A DNA stretch of 64,000 nt from Roseomonas xinghualingensis (lineage in GTDB: Bacteria; Pseudomonadota; Alphaproteobacteria; Acetobacterales; Acetobacteraceae). Position numbers and translations under genes: made by a program. Where the stretch lies: NCBI RefSeq assembly GCF_025791835.1, contig NZ_JAOXLP010000001.1, positions 310,001 through 374,000 on the forward strand. The letters run 5' to 3'. Numbering within the stretch: the stretch's first letter is position 1; every line of letters begins with the position of its first letter. Below the pieces are notes generated by a model that made no database searches, was not told the origin of the DNA, and saw nothing but the letters and a program-made list of their open reading frames with translations. Of the stretch, positions 1 through 8,555 are shown in pieces.

Positions 1-1
1 G

Positions 2-1537
2 GCAGGCGGCGCGGCGATGTACCAGGTGATGAGCGCGCTCGGTGTCGCGGCGGAGTCCGCCTATGCCAGCCCGATCAAGCTGGAGGGGGATCCCCGTGGC
101 GCCACGGTCGTGATCCTTGGGGCGGGCCTGGCGGGAATGGTCGCGGCCATGGAGCTGCGCAAGGCCGGCTATCGCGTGCAGGTGCTGGAGTACTCGGATC
201 GTCCCGGTGGTCGCTGCTGGTCCCTGCGGGGCGGTGATCGCTACACGGAGCTGGGTGGCGAGACGCAGACGGTCAGCTTCGATCAGGATCTCTACTTCAA
301 CCCCGGCCCCTGGCGCATCCCGTACAATCATCACGCCGTGCTCGACTACTGCAAGCGGCTCGGGGTCGCTCTCGAGCCCTTCGTGCAGGTGAACTACAAC
401 ACCCTCCTGCATGGGCGGAATGCCTTCGGCGGCCGTCCGCAGCGCTACCGCGAGATCAACGCCGATTACCAGGGCGGCATCGCGGAGCTGCTGGCCAAGG
501 CAACACGGCAAGGCAAGCTCGATGAAATGGTGAGCGGGCAGGACCAGGAGATCCTGCTGGAATCGCTGCGCGCCTGGGGTGCCCTCAACGCGGACATGAC
601 CTATGCCAAATCGCTCCTGACCTCCGACCGCCGGGGTTTCGCGCGCGATCCAGGCGGTGGGCTGGCCGCGCGCCCCGTGCCGTCGGAGCCGGTGGCGCTG
701 AAGGATGTGCTGTCCTCGCGCCTTTGGTCCTTTCTTGTCGCAGGCTCGCTCTACGAGTTCCAGACGACGATGTTCCAGCCGGTCGGCGGCATGGACATGA
801 TCGCGAAGGCCATGGCCCGCGAAGTGGATGGGCTGATCCGCTACAACGCCAAGGTCACCGCCATCCGGCAGGACGACCGTGGTGTCATGGTGACCGTGCA
901 GGATGCGCAGCGCGGCGATGCGCCGCAGGAGCAGGTTCGGGCGGACTGGTGCGTCTGCACGATACCGCTCTCGGTCCTCAGCCAGATCGAGATGAATGTT
1001 GGTGGGCCGATGGCCGCGGCGATCGCGGCGGTACCCTATGCTGCCTCGGCCAAGGTCGGGCTGCAGTTCAAGCGCCGCTTCTGGGAGCAGGACGAGCACA
1101 TCTACGGCGGCATCTCCTACACCGACCTGCCGATCCGCATGATCTCCTATCCCTCGGCCTCCTATGGCGCGGCCGGGAAGGGCGTGCTGCTCGGGGCCTA
1201 TACTTTCGGCCCCTATGCCTATGAGTTCACCGCCCTGCCTGCCGCGGAGCGTGTCCGGCGTGCGGTGGAATGGGGCGCTACTTTGCATCCACAGTACCGG
1301 GATGAGTTCGATGGCGGAGTCTCGGTCGGATGGCACCGGGTGCCGGGCGCCCTGGGCTGCAACGGCATGTGGACCGACGCGAAGCGCGCCGAGCATTACG
1401 ATAACCTCTGTGCGCTCGATGGCCGGATCGTGCTGGCTGGCGAACACGCCTCCTACATACCGGCCTGGCAGGAGGGCACCATCTTGTCCTCGCTCAATGC
1501 CATCTCCCGGCTGCACCACCGCGTGGTGACGGCATGA
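2..1537 (+). CDS. Flavin monoamine / L-amino-acid oxidase, 5' end cut by window
   Basis: FAD-dependent amine oxidase family protein that would oxidise an amine or amino acid to an imine. The visible N-terminus carries the dinucleotide-binding motif GAGLAGMVAAMELRKAG, followed by RPGGRC and ELGGETQ. The C-terminus has the FAD-contacting AGEHASYIPAWQEGTI segment, typical of monoamine and L-amino-acid oxidases. The frame is open back to base 2, and the residues before the first Met (AGGAA) resemble the hydrophobic part of a Tat signal. The start codon therefore probably lies upstream of the window and the ATG at 17 is internal. The stop overlaps the start of the following cytochrome c gene by 4 bases (ATGA), so the two are translationally coupled. 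The substrate cannot be read from sequence. Confidence 0.85.
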   Translation, partial: AGGAAMYQVMSALGVAAESAYASPIKLEGDPRGATVVILGAGLAGMVAAMELRKAGYRVQVLEYSDRPGGRCWSLRGGDRYTELGGETQTVSFDQDLYFNPGPWRIPYNHHAVLDYCKRLGVALEPFVQVNYNTLLHGRNAFGGRPQRYREINADYQGGIAELLAKATRQGKLDEMVSGQDQEILLESLRAWGALNADMTYAKSLLTSDRRGFARDPGGGLAARPVPSEPVALKDVLSSRLWSFLVAGSLYEFQTTMFQPVGGMDMIAKAMAREVDGLIRYNAKVTAIRQDDRGVMVTVQDAQRGDAPQEQVRADWCVCTIPLSVLSQIEMNVGGPMAAAIAAVPYAASAKVGLQFKRRFWEQDEHIYGGISYTDLPIRMISYPSASYGAAGKGVLLGAYTFGPYAYEFTALPAAERVRRAVEWGATLHPQYRDEFDGGVSVGWHRVPGALGCNGMWTDAKRAEHYDNLCALDGRIVLAGEHASYIPAWQEGTILSSLNAISRLHHRVVTA

Positions 1538-2007
1538 TCCGCCCGCAGCGCCATGGCGCGCCGGGTGCCGTTCTTCTTGCCGTTGCGGGCACGATGCTGC
1601 TCAGCCCCATGCCCGTCCTCTCGCAGGGCAGCGGGCCGTCCCGGTCCACGCAGCAGCGCCAGGGGACGGCGGCATCCGACAGCCATGGCTTCGTCTCCGC
1701 GACACGCTTCGGCCAGCAGGATGGAGGCGCCCTCTACGCCGCGACCTGCGCGGGGTGCCACATGCCCGATGGACGGGGGGCTGTCGGCGCCGGCGCGTAT
1801 CCGGCGCTGGCCGGCAATCAGAAGCTGGAGTTCGCGGCCTATCCGATCAGCATCGTGCTGAATGGATTTCATGGAATGCCGGGCTTCGCCAGCCAGATGG
1901 ATGACCGCCAGGTGGCGGAGGTGGTGAACTGGGTCCGCACGAATCTCGGGAACAACTACACGGCGGAGCCGGCCACGCCGGAAGAGGTGAAGGCTGCCCG
2001 CCAGTGA
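1534..2007 (+). CDS. Periplasmic cytochrome c, class I
   Basis: A 157-residue single-haem cytochrome c. An N-terminal signal peptide (about residues 1-30) exports it. The haem-binding motif CAGCH is at residues 72-76. A downstream Met in the segment HGMPGFASQM is the likely sixth haem ligand. It overlaps the amine oxidase by 4 bases and is followed 46 bases later by an exported RidA. By context it is the probable electron acceptor of the flavoenzyme, which would make that enzyme a dehydrogenase rather than an oxygen-using oxidase. That last step is inference. Confidence 0.9.
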   Translation: MIRPQRHGAPGAVLLAVAGTMLLSPMPVLSQGSGPSRSTQQRQGTAASDSHGFVSATRFGQQDGGALYAATCAGCHMPDGRGAVGAGAYPALAGNQKLEFAAYPISIVLNGFHGMPGFASQMDDRQVAEVVNWVRTNLGNNYTAEPATPEEVKAARQ

Positions 2008-2053
2008 TGCCTTCCGCCGTTCATGCCGCACGACACATGGGAGAAACGGGACC

Positions 2054-2548
2054 TTGAGAAAGCATCTGATCGCGCTGTGCCTGTGCACGGCGGCATCCAT
2101 TAGCCCGGCCGGTGCGCAGGATGTGGTGCGTCACCGGAATCCAGGCTCGAATTTTCCCATCGCGATGGCCGTGGAAGTGCCGCCGGGTTTCACCACGGTC
2201 ATGCTCAGCGGGATGGTGCCGGCCGTTGCGAACAGCAACGACCCGCCCGGCAGCCCTGACAGGTTCGGCAACACGCGTACGCAGACCGCCAGCGTGCTGT
2301 CGCGGATCGAGGCGAGCCTGAAATCCATCGGGCTGACGCTTGGCGATGTCGTGCGGATGCAGGTCTTCCTCGTGGGCGATCCCGTCATGGATGGCCAGAT
2401 CGACTTCGAGGGCTTCATGGCCGCCTATTCCGAGCATTTCGGCACGGCGACCCAACCGAACCTGCCGGCGCGCTCCGTCGTGAAGGTGGCTGGGCTCGTG
2501 AACCGGGGCTGGCTGGTGGAGATCGAGGTCACGGCCGTCCGGCGGTAA
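2054..2548 (+). CDS. RidA family protein with signal peptide
   Basis: RidA/YjgF/UK114 family, known for hydrolysing reactive enamine/imine intermediates. The core spans about residues 30-164. The conserved ARS motif holds Arg140, corresponding to the substrate-binding Arg of RidA. The protein begins with a clear signal peptide (RKHLIALCLCTAASISPAGAQ), unlike ordinary cytosolic RidA. The start is TTG; no in-frame ATG gives the signal peptide, and purine-rich sequence (gagaaacggga) lies just upstream. Following an imine-producing flavoenzyme and a cytochrome c, it probably clears imines in the periplasm. A pyrimidine-type or other RidA subfamily role cannot be excluded. Confidence 0.85.
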   Translation: MRKHLIALCLCTAASISPAGAQDVVRHRNPGSNFPIAMAVEVPPGFTTVMLSGMVPAVANSNDPPGSPDRFGNTRTQTASVLSRIEASLKSIGLTLGDVVRMQVFLVGDPVMDGQIDFEGFMAAYSEHFGTATQPNLPARSVVKVAGLVNRGWLVEIEVTAVRR

Positions 2549-2573
2549 GGTCCTGGGACGGATCGCCGGTCAG

Positions 2574-2605
2574 AAAAAAGGCCGGGGAGGCGATCCCCGG
2601 CCTTT
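2574..2605. terminator. Bidirectional Rho-independent terminator between ridA-like gene and hslU
   Basis: A perfect 9-bp stem (2580-2588 with 2594-2602) with a 5-base loop. It is flanked by six A on the left, which is a U-run for the minus strand, and TTT on the right. It is best suited to terminating minus-strand hslU and may also end the plus-strand oxidase operon. Confidence 0.85.
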
Positions 2606-2610
2606 GGTCA

Positions 2611-3945
2611 TCAGAGAATGAAGCGCGACAGATCCGTGCTGGCGGCCAGCGGCGCCACCTTTTCGCGGACATAGCCGGCATCCACCATCACCGTGTCGCC
2701 GCGCCGGTCGGAGGCAGTGAAGGAGACCTCCTCCAGCAACCGCTCCAACACCGTGGCAAGGCGTCGCGCGCCGATATTCTCCACGCGGTCGTTGATGTCG
2801 GCGGCCAGCTCGGCCACGGCGTCGATCGCGTCCGGGGCGAAGTCGAGCGTCACGCCCTCCGTGCCCATCAGCGCGGTGTACTGCGCCGTCAGCGCATGTT
2901 CCGGCTCCGTCAGGATGCGGCGGAAATCGTCGCGCGTCAGGGCGCTCAGCTCCACGCGGATCGGCAGGCGGCCCTGCAGCTCCGGCAGCAGGTCCGACGG
3001 CTTCGCCAGGTGGAAGGCGCCAGAGGCGATGAAGAGGATGTGGTCGGTCTTCACCGGGCCGTGCTTGGTGTTGACCGTGGTGCCCTCAATCAACGGCAGC
3101 AGGTCGCGCTGCACGCCTTCACGTGAAACATCGCCGCCGCGGAAGCCGCTCTCGGTGCGGGCACAGACCTTGTCGATCTCGTCGATGAAGACGATGCCGT
3201 TCTGCTCCGCATGCTGCACGGCATCGCGCGTCAGCTTCTCCTGGTCGAGCAGCTTGTCGGCCTCGTCGCGCTGGAGCACGGCGCGGGCCTCGGCGACGCT
3301 CATCTTGCGGGCGCGCTGCCGCTGGCCGAACATCTTGCCCATCATCTCCTGGATGTTCTGGGCACCCGGCGGCATGCCGGGGATGTCCATGGCGCCGATG
3401 GGGGTCGCCTGCTCGGCGACATGAACCTCGACCTCCTTGGACTCCAGCGAACCCTCGCGCAGGAGCTTGCGGAACTTCATGCGCGTCTCGCCCGAGGCAC
3501 CCTCGCCGACCAGGGCGGTGATCAGGCGCTCCTCGGCATTCAGCTCGGCCTTGGCCTGCACCTCGGCGCGCGCGGCATCGCGCATCTGCACGATGCTGGC
3601 CTCCACCAGATCGCGCACGATGCTTTCCACGTCGCGGCCGACATAGCCGACCTCGGTGAACTTCGTGGCCTCCACCTTCAGGAAGGGGGCATTGGCCAGG
3701 CGGGCGAGGCGGCGGGCGATCTCGGTCTTGCCGCAGCCGGTGGGGCCGATCATCAGGATGTTCTTGGGCACCACCTCCTCGCGCATGCCGTCCGGCAGCT
3801 GCTGGCGGCGCCAGCGGTTGCGGAGCGCGATGGCGACGGCGCGCTTCGCGTCATGCTGGCCGACGATGTAGCGATCGAGCTCGGAGACGATCTCGCGCGG
3901 GGAGAGGTTCACGGCTTCCGCGACGCTGGAAGAAGGGGTGTTCAT
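2611..3945 (-). CDS. hslU: ATP-dependent protease ATPase subunit HslU
   Basis: AAA+ unfoldase that feeds substrates to the HslV peptidase. It is full length at 444 residues. The N-terminal [14 protein letters not shown] segment is typical of the family, Walker A GPTGCGKT is at residues 67-74, and Walker B is in [10 protein letters not shown]. The C-terminal tail ends DLSRFIL; this tail inserts into HslV pockets to activate the peptidase. hslV is on the same strand but about 1.7 kb upstream, with three unrelated genes between, whereas the two are usually adjacent. The start ATG at 3945 agrees with family alignments. Confidence 0.97.
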   Translation of the reverse strand: MNTPSSSVAEAVNLSPREIVSELDRYIVGQHDAKRAVAIALRNRWRRQQLPDGMREEVVPKNILMIGPTGCGKTEIARRLARLANAPFLKVEATKFTEVGYVGRDVESIVRDLVEASIVQMRDAARAEVQAKAELNAEERLITALVGEGASGETRMKFRKLLREGSLESKEVEVHVAEQATPIGAMDIPGMPPGAQNIQEMMGKMFGQRQRARKMSVAEARAVLQRDEADKLLDQEKLTRDAVQHAEQNGIVFIDEIDKVCARTESGFRGGDVSREGVQRDLLPLIEGTTVNTKHGPVKTDHILFIASGAFHLAKPSDLLPELQGRLPIRVELSALTRDDFRRILTEPEHALTAQYTALMGTEGVTLDFAPDAIDAVAELAADINDRVENIGARRLATVLERLLEEVSFTASDRRGDTVMVDAGYVREKVAPLAASTDLSRFIL

Positions 3946-4070
3946 TCGGCAGGTATCCGGCGCGGCGGACGCGCCTTGCTTGGGGTGTAGGAGGTGGGGC
4001 TGCCCAGCTTCGGCATCCCCGGGTTCACGGGATCTGGGTTCACGTTACGCTGGTTCACGGACCCGGGTGG

Positions 4071-4406
4071 TCAGGCGGCAAGGGGAGCAAGCGGCGGATC
4101 CTGCCGGGTGCCGCGCAGCACGGCGTCCAGCAGGCCAGGGAAGCGCTTGTCCAGTTCCTCCCGGCGCAAGGAGACGATGCGGGCGGGGCCTTCGGCCCGC
4201 ACCCGGACCACCCCGGCCTCCCGCAAGCGAGTGACGTGATAGGTGAGGTTCGTCTTCGTGGTGCAGTGGAGAAAGGAGGAGCAGCGCTTCTCGCCCTGCT
4301 CGGCGACCATGAGCACGATGGCGCGGCGGATCGGATCCCGCAGGGCGTCCAGCACCGCGGAGAGGTCGATCGCCTCCGGATCGGGGTGGTGGAGTGCTCT
4401 GGACAT
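4071..4406 (-). CDS. ArsR-like winged-helix transcriptional regulator
   Basis: A small DNA-binding protein of about 111 residues from the ATG at 4406. An in-frame TTG at 4427 could add seven residues. A winged helix-turn-helix is visible: LRDPIRRAIVLMVAEQGEKRCSSF, then TKTNLTYHVTRLREAGVVRVRAEG, then ARIVSLRREELD, the usual ArsR/SmtB layout. No clear metal-binding Cys pair is present, so the signal is unknown. It lies between hslU (same strand) and the divergent hpf gene, and could act on either promoter. Confidence 0.8.
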   Translation of the reverse strand: MSRALHHPDPEAIDLSAVLDALRDPIRRAIVLMVAEQGEKRCSSFLHCTTKTNLTYHVTRLREAGVVRVRAEGPARIVSLRREELDKRFPGLLDAVLRGTRQDPPLAPLAA

Positions 4407-4590
4407 GCACAGGAGATAGGCAATCAAGAAGCCCCGTCCAAGAGGGTTCAGAGCCCCTTGGACTTCCTGGGCATGGCGGCCTGCCGGATCACCGGATCAC
4501 AAGAAGCAGGAGATGAGCACGCAGCCCGACAACGTCTCCCGCTCGCGGGCGTTTACCTCGTTCTTCTGTTTCATCGTGGAGGTAAACGCA

Positions 4591-4962
4591 GTGGCAGCTC
4601 CTGAAGGCGTGGACACGGCACGCGAAGGTCGCATCATCATTTCGGGTCATCAGGTGGATGTGGGGCAGTCGCTCCGCTCTCATGCCATGGAACAGTTGTC
4701 CCGCCTTTCGGCCAAATACTTCAACAAGGCGGAAGACATCACCGCCACCTTTACACCGGGTGGCAAGGGCGCCGGCTTCGGCTGCAATGTCAGGGTGCAT
4801 GTGGGACGCGGCCTGTTCTTCGACGGCCATGGCGAGCATGCGCGCAATGCCTATACCGCCTTTGCCTCGGCGCTGGAGCGCGTAGCGAAGCAGCTGCGGC
4901 GGCAGAAGCGCGCCCTGCGCGAGGACAAGCCTGTGAATGCGACCAAGGAGGCTCTGCTCTGA
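4591..4962 (+). CDS. hpf: Ribosome hibernation promoting factor, short form
   Basis: HPF/RaiA family protein that binds the 30S decoding region in stationary phase. I chose GTG at 4591 because GGAGG at 4578-4582 sits 8 bases upstream; the longer open frame from 4513 lacks such a site. The protein is 123 residues: IIISGHQVDVGQSLRSHAMEQLSRLSAKYFNKAEDITATF is the characteristic HPF N-terminal domain. The C-terminal dimerisation domain of long HPF, common in alphaproteobacteria, is missing. It stands alone, not beside rpoN or ptsN as in many proteobacteria. Confidence 0.88.
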   Translation: MAAPEGVDTAREGRIIISGHQVDVGQSLRSHAMEQLSRLSAKYFNKAEDITATFTPGGKGAGFGCNVRVHVGRGLFFDGHGEHARNAYTAFASALERVAKQLRRQKRALREDKPVNATKEALL

Positions 4963-5134
4963 CGGCGGATCGCTGAAGCCCGGGAAGGCTCCGTTTCCAG
5001 GCCGCTTCCTGGCCAGGAGGCAGGGCCTTCCTAAAGGCTGGGCAGAATCTGGGTGAGGGGCGGCACCAGCCGGGCCGCTCCCTTCTCAGGGCCAGGGGAA
5101 GCCGCTAGAGCGCGGTCATGCTTCCCCTCGATGC

Positions 5135-5560
5135 ATGGGCCGATCGACGCCGGGTTGCCGCGGAGTGGTGACCCGGTTCCTCCGTTTCGGCGTGGTTGGC
5201 GCCGTTGGCTTCGTGGTGGATACGGCGGTGCTCTATGCGGCCCTGGCGGCCGGGGGCGGGCCCTATGGTGGCCGTGTCCTGTCCTATATCGCCGCCGCCA
5301 CGACGACCTGGGCCCTCAACAGGGCCTGGACCTTCCGCGCCGCCGGCGGTTCCGTCAGCCAGGAGCGGCTTGGCCGCCAATGGGCCCTGTTCCTGGCGGT
5401 CAATCTGGTGGGGTTCGCCGTGAATTACGGCACCTATGCCTTGCTCATCGCCAATTTTCCCCTCGTGGCGGCCTATCCCGTGCTGGGGGTGGCCGCCGGG
5501 GCCCTGGCGGGGATGACCGGCAACTTCCTGCTCTCGCAGCGCTACGTCTTCCGGGGCTGA
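5135..5560 (+). CDS. GtrA-like small membrane protein
   Basis: A 141-residue integral membrane protein of the GtrA family, often involved in moving prenyl-linked sugars across the membrane. Four hydrophobic helices are visible: FGVVGAVGFVVDTAVLYAAL, VLSYIAAATTTWALNRAWTF, WALFLAVNLVGFAVNYGTYALL and VLGVAAGALAGMTGNFLL. The ALNRAWTF and GNFLLSQRYVF segments are family signatures. No glycosyltransferase partner is adjacent. GTG at about 5165 is a possible alternative start. It converges on hslV across a GC-rich hairpin. Confidence 0.85.
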   Translation: MGRSTPGCRGVVTRFLRFGVVGAVGFVVDTAVLYAALAAGGGPYGGRVLSYIAAATTTWALNRAWTFRAAGGSVSQERLGRQWALFLAVNLVGFAVNYGTYALLIANFPLVAAYPVLGVAAGALAGMTGNFLLSQRYVFRG

Positions 5561-5592
5561 GCGGCGCTTCCCGATCGGCCGAGAAGGGCTCC

Positions 5593-5613
5593 GGGGAAGG
5601 CAGCGCCTTCCCC
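5593..5613. terminator. GC-rich hairpin between convergent gtrA-like gene and hslV
   Basis: A perfect 9-bp stem (5593-5601 with 5605-5613) and a 3-base loop, placed between two convergent genes. There is no T-run on either side, so intrinsic termination is only a possibility. Confidence 0.45.
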
Positions 5614-5621
5614 AGGAGGCC

Positions 5622-6191
5622 TCAGAGCGTCTCCACCACAAAGCGTCCGTTCGTATAGACGCAGATATCCGCCGCGATGGTCATGGATCGCTTGGCGATC
5701 TCCTCCGCCGTCAGGCCATCCACCGTCATCAGGGCGCGGGCTGCGGCAAGGGCGTAGTTGCCGCCGGAGCCGATGCCGATGATGCCGTCCTCCGGGTCCA
5801 GCACGTCGCCCTGGCCGGTGATGAGGAGGGAGCGGTCCTTGTCGGCCACCGCCAGGAGGGCTTCCAGGCGGCGGAGATAGCGGTCGGTGCGCCAGTCTTT
5901 GGCGAGCTCGACGGCGGCGCGCTCCAACTGGTCGGGGAAGCGTTCCAGCTTGGCTTCCAGGCGCTCCAGCAGGGTGAAGGCGTCGGCGGTGGCGCCGGCG
6001 AAGCCGGTGATCACCCGGCCGCCGGCGATGCGGCGGACCTTGCGGGCGTTGTTCTTGACGACGGTCTGGCCCATGGAGACCTGGCCGTCTCCTGCCATCG
6101 CGACCTGGGCCTGCCCGTCAGGACCTGTCTTGCGGACGCAGAGGATGGTGGTGCCGTGCCAGCCGAGTGGGTCGTGTTGTGAGGTGTTCAT
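5622..6191 (-). CDS. hslV: ATP-dependent protease peptidase subunit HslV
   Basis: Threonine peptidase of the HslUV complex, 189 residues from the ATG at 6191. The catalytic N-terminal Thr of the mature enzyme is Thr14 in [10 protein letters not shown], so a 13-residue propeptide ([13 protein letters not shown]) must be removed. In E. coli only the initiator Met is removed. The [32 protein letters not shown] and [18 protein letters not shown] segments are diagnostic. Met codons at 6203 and 6230 are in frame upstream, but the longer open frame to 6497 runs into a low-complexity sequence antisense to the TonB-like gene. hslU is 1.7 kb downstream, not adjacent. Confidence 0.95.
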   Translation of the reverse strand: MNTSQHDPLGWHGTTILCVRKTGPDGQAQVAMAGDGQVSMGQTVVKNNARKVRRIAGGRVITGFAGATADAFTLLERLEAKLERFPDQLERAAVELAKDWRTDRYLRRLEALLAVADKDRSLLITGQGDVLDPEDGIIGIGSGGNYALAAARALMTVDGLTAEEIAKRSMTIAADICVYTNGRFVVETL

Positions 6192-6368
6192 GATGGGTGC
6201 CATTTGGGGGACCCATGTGGCGATCTCCATGGCGCGTTGCAATCGGGGCGGTTTGGTTGGGGCGGAGGCATCCCTATCTGGCGGTGATGCCTGGGCGTGA
6301 CGGTTAGGCGGGGGTGAGCACATGGAATCGGGGCCGCCTTTGACCGCTGGGTGGATACGGGGCCACGC

Positions 6369-7484
6369 ATGAGCGCAGCGGGGCTTTCCGTGGCCGCGCC
6401 CCTGCCGCGCCCCTTGGCCCCACCCCCGCGAGGGGAGCGGCCGGGATGGAGCCGGGGCTGGCGCGGTCTGGCCTTCCTTCTGTCGCTGCTGCTGCATCTG
6501 GCGGCCGTCTGGTGGCTGCTCTTCGGGATCGAGCGGCGGGTGGTGCAGGAGCCCGCGGGGGATTCCGCGATGGAGATGGTGTTCGAGGGCGGGGCGGCGG
6601 AAAGCACGCCCCCTCCGCCGCCAAGCGGGGAATCCGCGCCGCTGGAGCCGCCTGAAGTGGCGGCCTTGGCCGAGCCGCCGGCGCCGGCGCCGGTGCCGCC
6701 TGTGGCAGAGCCTCCGGGTGCGGCGCCGATGGTGGGTGAGGCACCGCCCATGGCGGCCCCGCCGCCCCCGCTCGCGGCGGCTCCGGCGCCGCCCGTTACC
6801 CGTGCCGTACCAGCGCCCGAGCCTCTTCCGGCCCAGCCTGCGCCGTCCGAACTGCCATTGCCGCCCCCGATGGCCGAGGCGCCGCGCGAGATGGAGATGG
6901 CGGCGCTGCCGCTTCCGCCGCCGCCTGCCCCACAGCCCCCCGCCGCGCCACCTGAGACGATGGTGGCACGGCCAGCGACGCCGCAGCAGCCTCGGGCGCG
7001 GGCGGCGGCGCCGGGATCGCCCTTCGCGGGGGCGCTGGATCTCAGCCAGGGACCGCCGGTTTCACTCGGGCGTCCGGCGGCGCCTCCCCGCCCTTCCGCG
7101 CCAGGGGCGCGGCGGGACCGTGATGCGATGGCTTCGGTGGCACAGGGCGCAGCGGATGCGCCGAATGCCCAGCTTCGCATCCGGGGGGCGAATCTGGGCG
7201 AGAACTGGCGCTCGGCCTTCATGGCCTGGCTGCGGCAGCATGGTTACTACCCGCGCCAGGCCGTCGAGGCGGGAGAGGACGGCACGGCGGTGGTGCGCTT
7301 CACCGTGGACCGTAGCGGAAAGGTGAGTGGGCTGCAGTTGATCGGCCGGTCGGGCTCTGTCTGGCTGGATGCCGGGGCACAGGCGCTGCTGCGCGGACGC
7401 ACCGTGCCGTCCTTCCCGCCGGGTACGCAGGAGGACAGCGCTGAAATCGACCTGACGATCAACTACATCCTGCGACGACACTGA
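6369..7484 (+). CDS. TonB-like proline-rich energy transducer
   Basis: Architecture of TonB/TolA-type proteins. An N-terminal membrane helix ([23 protein letters not shown]) is followed by roughly 200 residues rich in Pro, Ala and Glu that could span the periplasm. The C-terminal TonB-like domain runs from about residue 280, [38 protein letters not shown] to the end. There is no exbB/exbD pair beside it, so its motor partner must be encoded elsewhere. An in-frame GTG at 6351 is an alternative start. Which outer-membrane receptor it serves is unknown. Confidence 0.78.
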   Translation: MSAAGLSVAAPLPRPLAPPPRGERPGWSRGWRGLAFLLSLLLHLAAVWWLLFGIERRVVQEPAGDSAMEMVFEGGAAESTPPPPPSGESAPLEPPEVAALAEPPAPAPVPPVAEPPGAAPMVGEAPPMAAPPPPLAAAPAPPVTRAVPAPEPLPAQPAPSELPLPPPMAEAPREMEMAALPLPPPPAPQPPAAPPETMVARPATPQQPRARAAAPGSPFAGALDLSQGPPVSLGRPAAPPRPSAPGARRDRDAMASVAQGAADAPNAQLRIRGANLGENWRSAFMAWLRQHGYYPRQAVEAGEDGTAVVRFTVDRSGKVSGLQLIGRSGSVWLDAGAQALLRGRTVPSFPPGTQEDSAEIDLTINYILRRH

Positions 7485-7537
7485 TCGGGCCGGGCTGGCT
7501 GATCACAAGGCGGAATGGTTACAAAGCGGTCGTGATT

Positions 7538-7553
7538 GGAACCCCTTGGTTCC
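7538..7553 (+). other. Small hairpin in the leader of hisB
   Basis: A 6-bp perfect stem (ggaacc / ggttcc) with a 4-base loop, about 30 bases before the hisB start. No His-codon-rich leader peptide was seen, so classical his attenuation is not supported. Confidence 0.3.
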
Positions 7554-7584
7554 ACCCCGCGCCATCGCAGTCTAAAGGAGCGCC

Positions 7585-8190
7585 ATGGACGCCTTCCCCC
7601 GCCGCGCCGAGATCAGCCGCGAGACCTCCGAGACCCGGATCCATCTGAAGCTGGATCTGGACGGGACCGGCCGCGCGGACATCGCCACCGGGATCGGCTT
7701 CCTCGACCATATGCTGACCGCCTTGGCCCGGCATTCGATGCTGGACCTGACGGTGCGGGCGGAGGGCGACCTGCATATCGACTTCCACCACACGACCGAG
7801 GATGTCGGCATCGTGCTGGGCCAGGCGATCCGCAAGGCGCTGGCCGACAAGCGCGGCATCCGCCGCTATGGCCAGGCGCTGGTGCCGATGGACGAGGCGC
7901 TGGCGGAATGCGCCATCGATATCTCCGGGCGACCGTTCCTGGTGTGGTCGGCCAGCTTCCCGCGCGACAAGGTCGGGGAGATGGACACCGAGCTGTTCGA
8001 GGAGTTCTTCCGCGCGCTCGCGATGAATTCCGCGATGACGGTGCATCTGACCCAGCGTGCCGGCACCAACGCGCACCATATCGCGGAAGGGCTCTTCAAG
8101 GCCTTCGCCCGGGCGCTGCGGATGGCGGTGGAAGCCGATCCGCGGGCCGAGGGCACCATCCCATCCACAAAGGGAATGCTGGAAGCCTGA
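7585..8190 (+). CDS. hisB: Imidazoleglycerol-phosphate dehydratase
   Basis: Sixth step of histidine synthesis: dehydrates imidazoleglycerol phosphate to imidazoleacetol phosphate. A monofunctional 201-residue form with no phosphatase domain. The duplicated metal-binding His/Glu motifs are visible as [16 protein letters not shown] near residue 68 and [20 protein letters not shown] near residue 160. [17 protein letters not shown] is also a family signature. AAAGGAG lies before the ATG. First gene of a tightly coupled his group. Confidence 0.97.
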   Translation: MDAFPRRAEISRETSETRIHLKLDLDGTGRADIATGIGFLDHMLTALARHSMLDLTVRAEGDLHIDFHHTTEDVGIVLGQAIRKALADKRGIRRYGQALVPMDEALAECAIDISGRPFLVWSASFPRDKVGEMDTELFEEFFRALAMNSAMTVHLTQRAGTNAHHIAEGLFKAFARALRMAVEADPRAEGTIPSTKGMLEA

Positions 8191-8555
8191 TGAGGGTCTT
8201 CACCATTCACGCGAAGGGCGGCGAAAAGCCTCGCACGCGGCTGGTGCGCGAGGGCTTTTCCTTCTGGGCCTTCCTGTTCGGGCCACTCTGGCTGCTCTGG
8301 CGGGGGCTGTGGCTGGCGCTGCTGGGCTATCTGGTGGTGATGGTGGCGATCGCCTTCATCCCGGATCCCTGGGAAACCTTCGTGGGGCTCGCGCTGCAGG
8401 TGCTGTTCGGCTTCCACGCGCGGGACCTGGAGCGCTGGACGCTGCGGCGGCGAGGCTTCGCCAGCCAGGGCGTGGTGGCGGCCCATGACGAAGACGAAGC
8501 GGCGTTGCGGGTGATGCGGGCGCGGCCCTGGCTTGCCCGGGGAGTGATGGCGTGA
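8190..8555 (+). CDS. DUF2628-type small membrane protein in his operon
   Basis: A 121-residue protein beginning with RVFTIHAKGGEKPRTRLVREGFSFWAFLFGPLWLLWRGLW, the DUF2628 pattern. Two hydrophobic stretches (about residues 30-45 and 45-70) point to a membrane location. The ATG shares a base with the hisB stop (TGATG), and its own stop overlaps hisH, so it is translated as part of the his operon. Its function is unknown. The same kind of insertion may occur in other Acetobacteraceae, which would suggest co-regulation rather than a histidine enzyme. Confidence 0.85.
   Translation: MRVFTIHAKGGEKPRTRLVREGFSFWAFLFGPLWLLWRGLWLALLGYLVVMVAIAFIPDPWETFVGLALQVLFGFHARDLERWTLRRRGFASQGVVAAHDEDEAALRVMRARPWLARGVMA

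Noticed and set aside
6192..6497. Long 5' extension of hslV to 6497
   Set aside because: Low-complexity Pro/Arg sequence overlapping the TonB-like gene; the family starts near the HGTTI motif.
7485..7584. His-type attenuator before hisB
   Set aside because: Only a small hairpin is present; there is no short leader frame with clustered His codons or a terminator stem with T-run.
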